This document shows, in pieces, positions 52,402-60,383 of a DNA stretch of 64,000 nt (the first letter of the stretch is position 1; every line of letters starts with the position of its first letter). The stretch lies in the NCBI RefSeq assembly GCF_040930455.2, contig NZ_CP170494.1, one strand, 5' to 3'. The notes under the pieces were generated by a model that saw only the letters and a program-made list of their open reading frames with translations, ran no database searches and was not told the DNA's origin. The translations under genes and the position numbers were made by a program. This DNA comes from Neopusillimonas maritima. Lineage in GTDB: Bacteria > Pseudomonadota > Gammaproteobacteria > Burkholderiales > Burkholderiaceae_B.

Positions 52402-53703
52402 ATGGAAACGATTCACATGGCCTTGCTAGGTCTCGTAGGTATGTTTGTGCTGATGGCGATTGGCATGCCAATCGCCTTCGCGATGTTATTGGCCGGTGCC
52501 GCAGGCATCGCCTCGATATTGTCTTTTTCCGCCGCTACACATCTGGTTTCAACAACCGTATGGGACCAATTTTCTTCCTATAGCTTAAGTGTGATTCCAC
52601 TGTTTGTTTTAATGGGTCAACTTGCTTTTCGTTCCGGGATCACCGAACGACTTTATGCCGCCGCCTATAGTTGGCTGGGTCGTGCACCCGGTGGGCTCGC
52701 CTCTTCTACCATCGTCGCGTCTGCCGGCTTCTCGACCATATGCGGGTCCAATGCGGCGGCCAGCGCCACGATGGGCATGATCGCGCTGCCGGAAATGAAA
52801 CGCTATGGCTATTCGCGCGCACTCAGCGCCGGCGCAGTCGCGGTTGGGGGCACACTAGGGGCTGTCATACCGCCCAGTGTGGTCATGATTGTCATCGGCA
52901 TTCAAACAGAACAATCTATCCTGGCGCTATTCCTTGCCGGCATTGTTCCGGGCATTTTGCTCACGCTACTCTTTATCGCTACGATCGCCTTCATCTGCTG
53001 GCGCCACCCTTCGGCAGCCCCGAAAGGCCCGGCCACCACGTTAAAAGAAAAACTCATCGCCGGGCTGAGTGTGCTGGAGACTCTAGCCCTATTCAGCTTT
53101 GTAATCGGGGGGCTCTACGCAGGGCTTTTCACCCCAACCGAGGCAGGCGCAACAGGTGCCTTCGGTGCGCTCGTCATTGGTTTAGTTCGGCGGGGCCTGA
53201 CGATCCCTCGTATTATTGAAGCAGTATTGGAGTCGTTGCGTATCTCTGCAATGGTGATTATGCTCATCACGGCGGCCGTTGTATTTGGGCGGTTTTTAAC
53301 GCTCACACGCCTACCGTCTGAGCTCGCAGCCTGGGTCACAAGCTTGCCGGTATCGCCCGATATCATCCTGGTGGCGATTTTGCTTATCTACCTTATTGGC
53401 GGGGCGTTTGTTGATGCACTGGGTTTTCTGGTGGTCACACTACCCATATTTTTCCCGCTTTCGGCTGCATTGGGCTTTGATCCGATTTGGTTCAGCATGA
53501 TGCTGGTCATTGTGACCACTATCGGGTCTGTTAGCCCACCCGTTGGAGTAAACGTGTTTGTGGTCAGTGCGCTTGCGCCAGACATAAAAATAGGCGCCAT
53601 CTTTAAAAACGTTTTCTACTTTTTCTTTAGCTTTGTTCTTTGCATTGCCTTGATATGGCTTTATCCGGACACGGTTCTGTATCTTCCAAGAATGCTGCAA
53701 TAA
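52402..53703 (+). CDS. TRAP transporter large permease DctM (second system)
   Basis: A 433-residue permease with the DctM motifs STICGSNAAASATMGMIALPEM and GTLGAVIPPSVVMIVIG and the C-terminal block GSVSPPVGVNVFVVSALAPD. It completes the second TRAP system and converges on an IclR regulator gene, which is the most likely controller. Confidence 0.9.
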   Translation: METIHMALLGLVGMFVLMAIGMPIAFAMLLAGAAGIASILSFSAATHLVSTTVWDQFSSYSLSVIPLFVLMGQLAFRSGITERLYAAAYSWLGRAPGGLASSTIVASAGFSTICGSNAAASATMGMIALPEMKRYGYSRALSAGAVAVGGTLGAVIPPSVVMIVIGIQTEQSILALFLAGIVPGILLTLLFIATIAFICWRHPSAAPKGPATTLKEKLIAGLSVLETLALFSFVIGGLYAGLFTPTEAGATGAFGALVIGLVRRGLTIPRIIEAVLESLRISAMVIMLITAAVVFGRFLTLTRLPSELAAWVTSLPVSPDIILVAILLIYLIGGAFVDALGFLVVTLPIFFPLSAALGFDPIWFSMMLVIVTTIGSVSPPVGVNVFVVSALAPDIKIGAIFKNVFYFFFSFVLCIALIWLYPDTVLYLPRMLQ

Positions 53704-53766
53704 CAGGCATTTTTACAAGCGCGTTTAAGGCTGTTTAACGGAAGATCATCACGCATTCTCACGGTG

Positions 53767-54519
53767 CTAAAGATGTCCTGAAATCTGGTGGGCTGTTTCC
53801 AAAACAGCCTTCACCATCTCATCTATTTTTTCCGGAGAAACACGTGGGGTGGGGCCGCCTACCGCAATGGCGGCGGTCATTTTCCCGGAAAAATCCCGGA
53901 TAGGCGCGGCCACCACACGCAAGTGGGCCAGCAACTCTTCATCATCCATACTCCATCCTCGACTGCGTATCAGTTCGATGTCTTTTTGAAGCGTACGGAT
54001 GTCTGTCATGGTTTTGTCAGTGCGCTTTTCCAGCGGGGCGCGCGCAGCGAATTCGTGAAGGTTAGTCTCGTCGAATGCTAAAAAAAGCTTGCCTGCCGCC
54101 GTACAATGCAGCGGTGCAAGGGTTCCTACCTCCGATGCCACCCGCATGGGCTGTGGCGTCTCGAAAACCGAAAGATACAGAACATTGTCGCCACTACGCA
54201 CTGACAATTGAACTGTTTCCTGTGTGTCCTGAGCGAGCCGGCTAAGAAAGGGCTGCGCCCTTGAGGCAACTGACATACCACGCAGTTTCTGGCCGGCAAG
54301 ATTGACCGTTCTCAGTCCCAACCGATATTTTTTTGTCTCTTCGTTTTGCTCGATCAGGCCGTGCTTTTCAAGCGCCTTTAACGCCCTGAAAACAGTCGCC
54401 TTGTCGGACCCGAGTATGTCGGCAACCTCCGAAATCCCGACATCGCGGGGTTGGTCGGCAACACAAAAAAGAATTTCAAGCGCTTTATCAATGGCTGACT
54501 GGCGGCCCATTTTCGTCAT
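53767..54519 (-). CDS. IclR-family transcriptional regulator
   Basis: About 250 residues. The N-terminal winged helix (SAIDKALEILFCVADQPRDVGISEVADILGS, with KATVFRALKALEKHGLI) is followed by the IclR effector domain (TAAGKLFLAF; DDEELLAHLRVVAAPIRD; AIAVGGPTPR). It converges with the second TRAP operon. It follows the LysR gene on the same strand by 25 bases. ATG 54519 and 54510 are both possible starts; the longer open frame lies in the gap. Confidence 0.85.
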   Translation of the reverse strand: MTKMGRQSAIDKALEILFCVADQPRDVGISEVADILGSDKATVFRALKALEKHGLIEQNEETKKYRLGLRTVNLAGQKLRGMSVASRAQPFLSRLAQDTQETVQLSVRSGDNVLYLSVFETPQPMRVASEVGTLAPLHCTAAGKLFLAFDETNLHEFAARAPLEKRTDKTMTDIRTLQKDIELIRSRGWSMDDEELLAHLRVVAAPIRDFSGKMTAAIAVGGPTPRVSPEKIDEMVKAVLETAHQISGHL

Positions 54520-54544
54520 ATAACCCAATTTCCGTTGAAAATAA

Positions 54545-55474
54545 CTAAGACGCGCTTTGCTTCTCGGGAAGCGCGCTAATGATCTGGCACGCAAAATCTT
54601 CGGCCACGGGCGAAAGCGTACTGTTCACCCTGGTCAATAGTTTCAGCTTACGTTGAAACTCCGGCAGAAAAGCAGGCGCCATCACCTTTACTCGACCCAG
54701 TTCGGCAAGCTCTTTGGTGACCACATTGGGCAACATTGATATTCCCAGCCCATGGGATACGGCCCTCGCAATCCCCTCGCTGCTACCGAATTCAATTATT
54801 TTGGACGGCACAATATCATTCGTTCGCAATAGACTTTCCGTCACGGTACGCGTTCCAGAGCCCCGCTCCCTAACCAGCCATACAGCACTATTCAATTGTG
54901 TCATCGCATCATGTTGATTGGACGAAAGTTGAAAGCTCACCGGCGCAATTAAGTTGAGCTTCTCGGTTAACACGTCTTTAGCCAGAATGAGCGGATCTTC
55001 CGTTGTCCCTTCAATAATCGCCAAGTCTATACGATATTCCTTCAGATCATGACATATTGACTCGGTGTTCCCGACAACAACGCGTAGCGCAACTTCCTCG
55101 TGTCCTTCCCTGTAGCGCGCCAATAAAGGGGGCAGCCAATAGCTTGCAACGGTAGTGCTGGCGCCAATGGTCAACCTGCCTTGAGAAGCAGACAGGTGCT
55201 CCTCCAGGTCGTTGATCGCCAACTGCTCAAGCGCGAATATTTCATCGGCGCGAGCGTAAAGCGCGCGTCCACTGTCCGTAAGCCGAAGCCTTCCCGTTTT
55301 TGATTGTCCACCCGTAGTTCTTTCTAGCAAATCCAGCCCCAACTGGCTTTCCAGTTCACGCACGGCTTTGGAAACGGCCGGCTGACTTACGAAAAGAACT
55401 TTAGCGGCCTTGGAAAAGCTATTTTCACGAACGACAGTAAAAAAGATGCGCGTTAGATGCAAATTTAACTTCAT
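54545..55474 (-). CDS. LysR-family transcriptional regulator (YeiE/CysB-like)
   Basis: A 309-residue LysR protein: helix-turn-helix at NLHLTRIFFTVVRENSFSKAAKVLFVSQPAVSKAVRELE, then an effector domain from about residue 95 (GRLTIGASTTVASYWLPPLL). It is divergent from the YeiH-type exporter gene, and a GAGATAT-N11-ATATCTC box lies between them. The LysR-YeiH pair is common in proteobacteria. Confidence 0.87.
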   Translation of the reverse strand: MKLNLHLTRIFFTVVRENSFSKAAKVLFVSQPAVSKAVRELESQLGLDLLERTTGGQSKTGRLRLTDSGRALYARADEIFALEQLAINDLEEHLSASQGRLTIGASTTVASYWLPPLLARYREGHEEVALRVVVGNTESICHDLKEYRIDLAIIEGTTEDPLILAKDVLTEKLNLIAPVSFQLSSNQHDAMTQLNSAVWLVRERGSGTRTVTESLLRTNDIVPSKIIEFGSSEGIARAVSHGLGISMLPNVVTKELAELGRVKVMAPAFLPEFQRKLKLLTRVNSTLSPVAEDFACQIISALPEKQSAS

Positions 55475-55495
55475 AACTAAAACTTATCGCCCCAT

Positions 55496-55520
55496 GAGAT
55501 ATAACCAATAGAAATATCTC
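55496..55520. promoter_or_regulatory. LysR box GAGATAT-N11-ATATCTC
   Basis: A perfect 7-base inverted repeat (55496-55502 and 55514-55520) with an 11-base spacer, giving the exact T-N11-A pattern of LysR-type binding sites. It sits 21 bases before the lysR start and 51 bases before the YeiH-type gene. Confidence 0.7.
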
Positions 55521-55571
55521 TTTCAAAATTATAGACTTTGCAGATATTAAAACTCTGTTAAAGCCACGTCA

Positions 55572-56630
55572 GTGAACGCATCAGCCGCCTGTAAAAAACT
55601 AGAAGAATTTTTCACCCCCGGTTTTGCCGGACTCATAAGCGGGTTACTGTTCGTCACGCTCCTTGCCCTTCTGGGCCTCTATATCGCCGAAAACACATGG
55701 GTACAAAATATGGGGCTTGGCCCCTTGACGATCGCCATGGTCATTGGACTATTGGCAGGGAACTCCCTGTTCCCGCCTTACGCTCATCGATTCATCCAAG
55801 GCGTTGTTTTTTCGAAATCAACTTTGTTGAGACTCGGCATCATTCTTTACGGTTTTCGCGTGAGCGTGCAGCAGGTGTACGATTTGGGACTTTCGGGAAT
55901 CGCAATTGGCCTCTCTATCGTCGTACTCACGTTAACAATCGCCCTGTTTTTGGGTAAGAAACTCTTCAAACTCGATAATGAAACATGCCTGCTTATTGGT
56001 GCAGGCAGTGCGATTTGCGGCGCGGCTGCCATCCTGGCAACGGAGTCCATCACCAAGGCAAAAGCTGAAAAAGTCTCTGTCGCTGTGGCGACCGTCGTCA
56101 TCTTCGGTACCATTTCCATGTTTGTCTATCCACAACTATTTCCTTACCTGGAAATGAGCCCCAACGAATACGGCATTTATGTTGGATCAACCGTGCACGA
56201 GGTGGCTCAAGTTGTAGCGGCGGCTAATGCGATAGGCGATCAATCCACTGAAACAGCCGTGGTCGAAAAGATGTTTCGGGTCATGTTGCTTGTTCCTTTT
56301 TTATTCCTGTTGCTTATATTGGGAAAGAAAACTGAAGCAAACAAACAGAGAACCGGCGTTCAGAACGTTACCGTACCCTGGTTTGCGGTTCTGTTTGTTT
56401 TGGTGATTGCCATCAATTCAACGTGGCCCATTTCCGTTGAGCTCACCGCCACCGTCATCAAGATCGACGATTTCATACTGGCGATGGCCATGACGGCACT
56501 GGGCCTGAGCACGAACCTGAAATCCTTGCGCCACGTTGGGCTCAAACCTTTCGGGCTCGCCGGCTTGTTGTTTCTTTTCCTATCCCTCGGTGGTTACCTA
56601 ATTAACCTGAGCCTTACAAAACTGCTGTGA
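55572..56630 (+). CDS. YeiH/TauZ-like putative sulfate exporter family protein
   Basis: A 352-residue, roughly ten-helix membrane protein of the conserved hypothetical 698 family. It has the motifs LRLGIILYGFRVSVQQV, GAGSAICGAAAILATESI and GSTVHEVAQVVAAANAIG. Some relatives are linked to sulfate or sulfite export during sulfonate breakdown. The start is GTG at 55572. It is probably controlled by the divergent LysR. It ends four bases before the convergent VOC gene. Confidence 0.85.
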   Translation: MNASAACKKLEEFFTPGFAGLISGLLFVTLLALLGLYIAENTWVQNMGLGPLTIAMVIGLLAGNSLFPPYAHRFIQGVVFSKSTLLRLGIILYGFRVSVQQVYDLGLSGIAIGLSIVVLTLTIALFLGKKLFKLDNETCLLIGAGSAICGAAAILATESITKAKAEKVSVAVATVVIFGTISMFVYPQLFPYLEMSPNEYGIYVGSTVHEVAQVVAAANAIGDQSTETAVVEKMFRVMLLVPFLFLLLILGKKTEANKQRTGVQNVTVPWFAVLFVLVIAINSTWPISVELTATVIKIDDFILAMAMTALGLSTNLKSLRHVGLKPFGLAGLLFLFLSLGGYLINLSLTKLL

Positions 56631-56634
56631 TTCG

Positions 56635-57180
56635 TTAACGGTAAATTGACACAGGACTATTGGCCTCGAAAGCCTGGCGCTCGTACTGCACCAACTCCAG
56701 CTGATTACCCCAAGGGTCAAGAAAATACCTGACTTGCAATCCGGCGCATGGACCGTCGTCCATTTGGATAGGGCCGCTCATGACACGCACATCGTGCTTG
56801 ACGAGGTATTCAACAGCCGCCTCCAAATTTGCCACTTTGAATGCAATATGATGGCCGCCAAGATCACAATTCTGAGGCGGCGTCGTGTTACGCGTGGTGG
56901 GACGATCATACTGAAACAGCTCCAACATAATCGTTGGACCGATCTGCAACATCGCAATCATCAGGCGGGCGTCTGCCACGTTCACGTGCGCCTCGCACCA
57001 GTCTTTTCCATCGGGCATGAGCGGCATTTCACGCGCGTCGAACGGCCCCAAACGGTATAGCTCAACACCCCCAATCACATCGGTATAGAAGGCAACCGCC
57101 GCATCAAGATCGGGAACGGTCAATGCGACGTGGTCTACATGAAGCAGGCCCGGAATACCGGGTTTGTCAGATGTATTCAT
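56635..57180 (-). CDS. VOC-family (glyoxalase/extradiol dioxygenase-like) protein
   Basis: A 181-residue protein with two beta-alpha-beta-beta-beta repeats: VDHVALTVPDLDAAVAFYTDVIGG at the start, then TIMLELFQY, GGHHIAFKVANLEAAVEYL and a closing DPWGNQLELVQYE. The metal ligands are probably the His and Glu of these motifs. It follows a Rieske dioxygenase pair on the same strand (42-base gap), so a ring-cleavage or lactoyl-type step in that pathway is possible. Confidence 0.82.
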   Translation of the reverse strand: MNTSDKPGIPGLLHVDHVALTVPDLDAAVAFYTDVIGGVELYRLGPFDAREMPLMPDGKDWCEAHVNVADARLMIAMLQIGPTIMLELFQYDRPTTRNTTPPQNCDLGGHHIAFKVANLEAAVEYLVKHDVRVMSGPIQMDDGPCAGLQVRYFLDPWGNQLELVQYERQAFEANSPVSIYR

Positions 57181-57222
57181 TACTTCTCCTAACGTTAATA
57201 AACCCCTGTGAGGGGCAGCGCA

Positions 57223-57681
57223 TCATAATGGGAGAGCCGATGGGGGTGCGAGATTGCGCGTAGCCAATTGCATGACACGTTTCTTCAAACGCCAACCTGA
57301 AGACCTGAGTGTCCAGCAGTCATGATAATGACCGACCGCATACACCGAGGTCAGACCCTCTGAACATGTCCGGAACACTGAAACGGTCGCAATCGTATGT
57401 GTTTCCCATTCCGAGAAACGAAACGAGGGTGGGCTAATTTGATGAGTGCGCAACCCGTTATTCCACAAATGGCGCGGCGCCATATCCAGCAAGTTCTGAA
57501 GCTCGGTTTTGTCCAGATCAATCCAGGTTGCCATGCCATCTATTTCGGGCACTTTGGAAACAAGCTGGTATTCCCCGTCGTCGGTAAAAAGTGACAAGTA
57601 AGAGGCGAAATCACCCTGGTCCAAATAACGTCCGGAGGCCAACAAGCTTTCGGTTATTGCAGCGCGTTGCTCATTGTTCAT
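57223..57681 (-). CDS. Ring-hydroxylating dioxygenase beta subunit (second pair)
   Basis: A 152-residue SnoaL-like small subunit (LLASGRYLDQGDFASYLSLFTDDGEYQLV; SEWETHTIATVSVFRT). ATG 57681 overlaps the alpha stop by 11 bases. The longer open frame to 57807 lies inside the alpha gene. Confidence 0.83.
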   Translation of the reverse strand: MNNEQRAAITESLLASGRYLDQGDFASYLSLFTDDGEYQLVSKVPEIDGMATWIDLDKTELQNLLDMAPRHLWNNGLRTHQISPPSFRFSEWETHTIATVSVFRTCSEGLTSVYAVGHYHDCWTLRSSGWRLKKRVMQLATRNLAPPSALPL

Positions 57682-58903
57682 GTGCGACTCCGTTTTTGAA
57701 TGGTGCATGAATATCAAAAGACGAAACGCCTGTAAGTTCCTGCCATTTGGCATAGAAACTGCGAACGGGCGAGTCGTCTGTCGCCTGGTCGTTGTCTTCA
57801 CGAGCAACCAGGGAGTACGGATACTCGTGCGCCGTCATGTTCGCCCATTGCGTCTCAATGGCCCAAATGTCCTCGGGAAGGTTGCGCCCCATTGGTCCCC
57901 AAACCTGGTTGTGCTGCTTGACCCGGGCACGGCGCTGGGTTTCTGTATCTGATTTAGGCCCCAAACCACGACACTCCAGAATCGTCAGCCCCGGCTCGAC
58001 CGGAATCAGCGAGTCGATTCGTACAACAGTCGACCGCACGTTGATCATGACGTCTGGGAAAAGGTCGGTAACGACGTGCATATTCGGTGTCATGCCGTTC
58101 AGTGTGTCGGTACCCCGATCGCCCAATTTCAGCTTGTTGTACGCAATATTGGCAGGCTGAAAGGTGTGGTGCCCATTAGGATGAAGCAACCACTTGCGTT
58201 GCAAGTAAGACGGCTGTGACAAAGCGGTCGTTCGGTTAAGCAAGTGCAGCAGTTCGTGATAGCCCTCGCAATTCGTTTCAACGAAAAGCTTCCAGTTCGC
58301 TTTAACCACCACTCGATGGTAATGAAAAACCTCAAGGTCGCTCAGCGGCGCCTCGATTTGCTCCATCGCCGAACCCAGAAAGTCTTTCAGTGTTTGACTT
58401 GGGCTACTGGATAGATTGACAAAAACCAGGCCGTGAAGGGACTCAAGATTCACCGCTTTTAAATGCACATTATCTGCATTAATTTCCTCATTTGAGTACC
58501 CCTGAGGCAGCGGTATGGTGGTGCACTGACCCGCCGTGGTGAACGTCCAGTGATGATAAAAACACGTAGTGCGATCACCTTTAATGGTGCCTTGTACATC
58601 GCGCAATAATTTTGCACCCCGGTGTGGGCAGATATTCAAGAACGCACGCAGGATATTGTCGGCGCCCCGAATAATGGCAACCGCCGTATCGGCAACGTTG
58701 ATGACACGGTAGCCTCCGGGTTCCGGAACTTCGCTTTCATGGCACGCAAACTTCCACTGCGCTTTGAAAATCTTTTCCTTTTCATCGTTGAAAAGGGCCT
58801 CGTCTGTGTACATACGGTTGTCGAGGTAATGCGTACGCGGCAACCCTGGAACACGTTCCCAATCCCAGCCGAGCTTGGAGGCAGGCGAACTTAAAGTGCC
58901 CAT
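57671..58903 (-). CDS. Ring-hydroxylating dioxygenase alpha subunit (second pair)
   Basis: A 410-residue oxygenase subunit. The Rieske ligands are CPHRGAKLL (Cys-x-His) and CFYHHWTF (Cys-x2-His), and the iron site is NWKLFVETNCEGYHELLH, with two His. It is shorter than the first cluster's alpha subunit and diverged, nearer to the salicylate/anthranilate- or carnitine-like broad group than to benA. No reductase or ferredoxin is present. With the beta subunit and the VOC protein it forms a leftward operon. ATG 58903 has GGAAA upstream; a small inverted repeat (58960-58980) lies in the promoter region. Confidence 0.85.
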   Translation of the reverse strand: MGTLSSPASKLGWDWERVPGLPRTHYLDNRMYTDEALFNDEKEKIFKAQWKFACHESEVPEPGGYRVINVADTAVAIIRGADNILRAFLNICPHRGAKLLRDVQGTIKGDRTTCFYHHWTFTTAGQCTTIPLPQGYSNEEINADNVHLKAVNLESLHGLVFVNLSSSPSQTLKDFLGSAMEQIEAPLSDLEVFHYHRVVVKANWKLFVETNCEGYHELLHLLNRTTALSQPSYLQRKWLLHPNGHHTFQPANIAYNKLKLGDRGTDTLNGMTPNMHVVTDLFPDVMINVRSTVVRIDSLIPVEPGLTILECRGLGPKSDTETQRRARVKQHNQVWGPMGRNLPEDIWAIETQWANMTAHEYPYSLVAREDNDQATDDSPVRSFYAKWQELTGVSSFDIHAPFKNGVAHEQ

Positions 58904-58959
58904 GAAATTTCCTTAATGGCTAAACAAGAGGCATGGATTACAGACCATCACCTTTAAAG

Positions 58960-58980
58960 GCGTTTCACATGTAGAAACGC
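58960..58980. repeat. Inverted repeat GCGTTTC/GAAACGC upstream of the second dioxygenase
   Basis: GCGTTTC (58960-58966) and GAAACGC (58974-58980) around a 7-base spacer, 57 bases before the dioxygenase start and 77 bases after the TSUP gene. It could be an operator or the end of the TSUP transcript; it lacks a T-run. Confidence 0.4.
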
Positions 58981-59056
58981 TGTTTCACCGTTAATGTATG
59001 CCTTCGGCCCAGACTCAACAATAAGTGAAAGTACTGATATCGACGGCGCGTTGTAC

Positions 59057-59806
59057 TTAGACCCCGTAACGCATAAAGAAAAACGCGGTCATTAACAACC
59101 CAATCGCAATAATGCCCCATCGCAAATATTGCACCGGCACATGACGCGAAGCGCGCGCACCCACATAGCCACCCAGCGTTCCCGCCACCATCATCCAAAT
59201 TGCTTGCGGCCAATAAATAAGACCACCCGCTATGTAAATGATGACCGCAATAGCGGTTAACAACGCCGAAACCACGTTCTTCAGGCAATTCGCCACGTGC
59301 AGGCTACCCACCCCCAACACACCGAAGACGGCCAGCAACAAGATACCCAGCCCACCATTGAAATAACCACCATAAACCGCCACAGCCAAAATCACCGGTG
59401 CAGTGATGATCGGCCCCACCGGCCCCGCCCTTCTTTTGGAAACCAGACGCGGCGCCAAAATAAACAATAGTGTGGCCGCAAGCAGCAACCAGGGAATCAA
59501 AACATCGAAGACGGCGGAAGGTGTCCATAAAAGCAGTAATGCCCCGATAACCCCGCCCACAACCGACGTCATCGTAAGCAACTTAATGGACACATGCTTT
59601 AAATTCTTAACTTCGTGCCGCAACGCCCAGGCACCCGCAATATAACCAGGCAGCAAAGCCAGCGTGCCCGTTGCATTAGCCGCAACCGGCGGCACGCCCA
59701 CCAACACCAGAGCCGGCAAGGTTAAGAAACTGCCGCCCCCCGCCACCGAATTCAACGCCCCGGCAAAAAAGGCGGCCACAAACAATAAACCCCATTCCCA
59801 AATCAT
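59057..59806 (-). CDS. TSUP-family (TauE/SafE) anion exporter
   Basis: A 249-residue, eight-helix membrane protein with the family pattern GALNSVAGGGSFLTLPALVLVGVPP and a mirrored later copy GYFNGGLGILLLAVFGVLGV. TSUP proteins move sulfite, sulfonates or organic acids. It stands between the dioxygenase and the divergent CHMI gene. Confidence 0.87.
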   Translation of the reverse strand: MIWEWGLLFVAAFFAGALNSVAGGGSFLTLPALVLVGVPPVAANATGTLALLPGYIAGAWALRHEVKNLKHVSIKLLTMTSVVGGVIGALLLLWTPSAVFDVLIPWLLLAATLLFILAPRLVSKRRAGPVGPIITAPVILAVAVYGGYFNGGLGILLLAVFGVLGVGSLHVANCLKNVVSALLTAIAVIIYIAGGLIYWPQAIWMMVAGTLGGYVGARASRHVPVQYLRWGIIAIGLLMTAFFFMRYGV

Positions 59807-59884
59807 ATTGCTTCAACCTGTTTCGGCATATCGTGCTCTCTAACGTTAAACTTTCGTTTCAACCAACTGCCCTTCCTAACCCAA

Positions 59885-60250
59885 ATGCCCCATATCGTTA
59901 TTGAATACACCCCAAACTTAACAGACCTGCCCTTTAACGCCATGCTGGACGCCGTTACACGACGTTTGGCTGAAAGCACCGAAGTTCAAGACGAAGCCGA
60001 TTTAAAAGCACGTGTGGTGCGCGCCGACCACTTTCGCGTTGGGCTGGAAGACAGCGGGCGCGGATTCATTCACGTCACGATTCGAATTATGGCCGGCCGT
60101 AACGCGCAAGCCAAGCAAGACTTCAGTCAACGTGTTACCGACGGCATGCTGGAACACATGCCCAAGTTTGGGGATGGCATGACCGTGCACCTAAGTGTTG
60201 AGGTGGTGGATATTGAGCGAGAGAGTTATCGGAAGGTTAAGTTGACGTAA
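59885..60250 (+). CDS. 5-carboxymethyl-2-hydroxymuconate Delta-isomerase-like protein (CHMI)
   Basis: A 121-residue tautomerase-superfamily protein. Pro2 (MPHIVIEYTPNL) is the catalytic base after Met removal, and GRGFIHVTIRIMAGR and the C-terminal SVEVVDIERESYRKV match the HpaF/CHMI family. HpaF isomerises CHM to the 2-oxo form in homoprotocatechuate breakdown. No other hpa gene is in the window, so it may act on another muconate-like product. Confidence 0.85.
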   Translation: MPHIVIEYTPNLTDLPFNAMLDAVTRRLAESTEVQDEADLKARVVRADHFRVGLEDSGRGFIHVTIRIMAGRNAQAKQDFSQRVTDGMLEHMPKFGDGMTVHLSVEVVDIERESYRKVKLT

Positions 60251-60312
60251 CAATCAGCACTCGTCCACCTGAACCCCAAAGTGGTTTAGCTGCAATCGAA
60301 CTGAATTCGGTA

Positions 60313-60342
60313 TTGACACGAAAAACCAATAACGAATATAAA
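60313..60342 (+). promoter_or_regulatory. Promoter of the FAD monooxygenase gene, with operator over the -10 box
   Basis: TTGACA (60313-60318), an 18-base spacer and TATAAA (60337-60342). The inverted repeat TAACGA (60330-60335) and TCGTTA (60343-60348), with a 7-base spacer, flanks and covers the -10 box, so a repressor bound there would block transcription. Confidence 0.62.
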
Positions 60343-60383
60343 TCGTTAATAGCTATGGTTGGCCTTATCAAAGGAAGTGTCCG

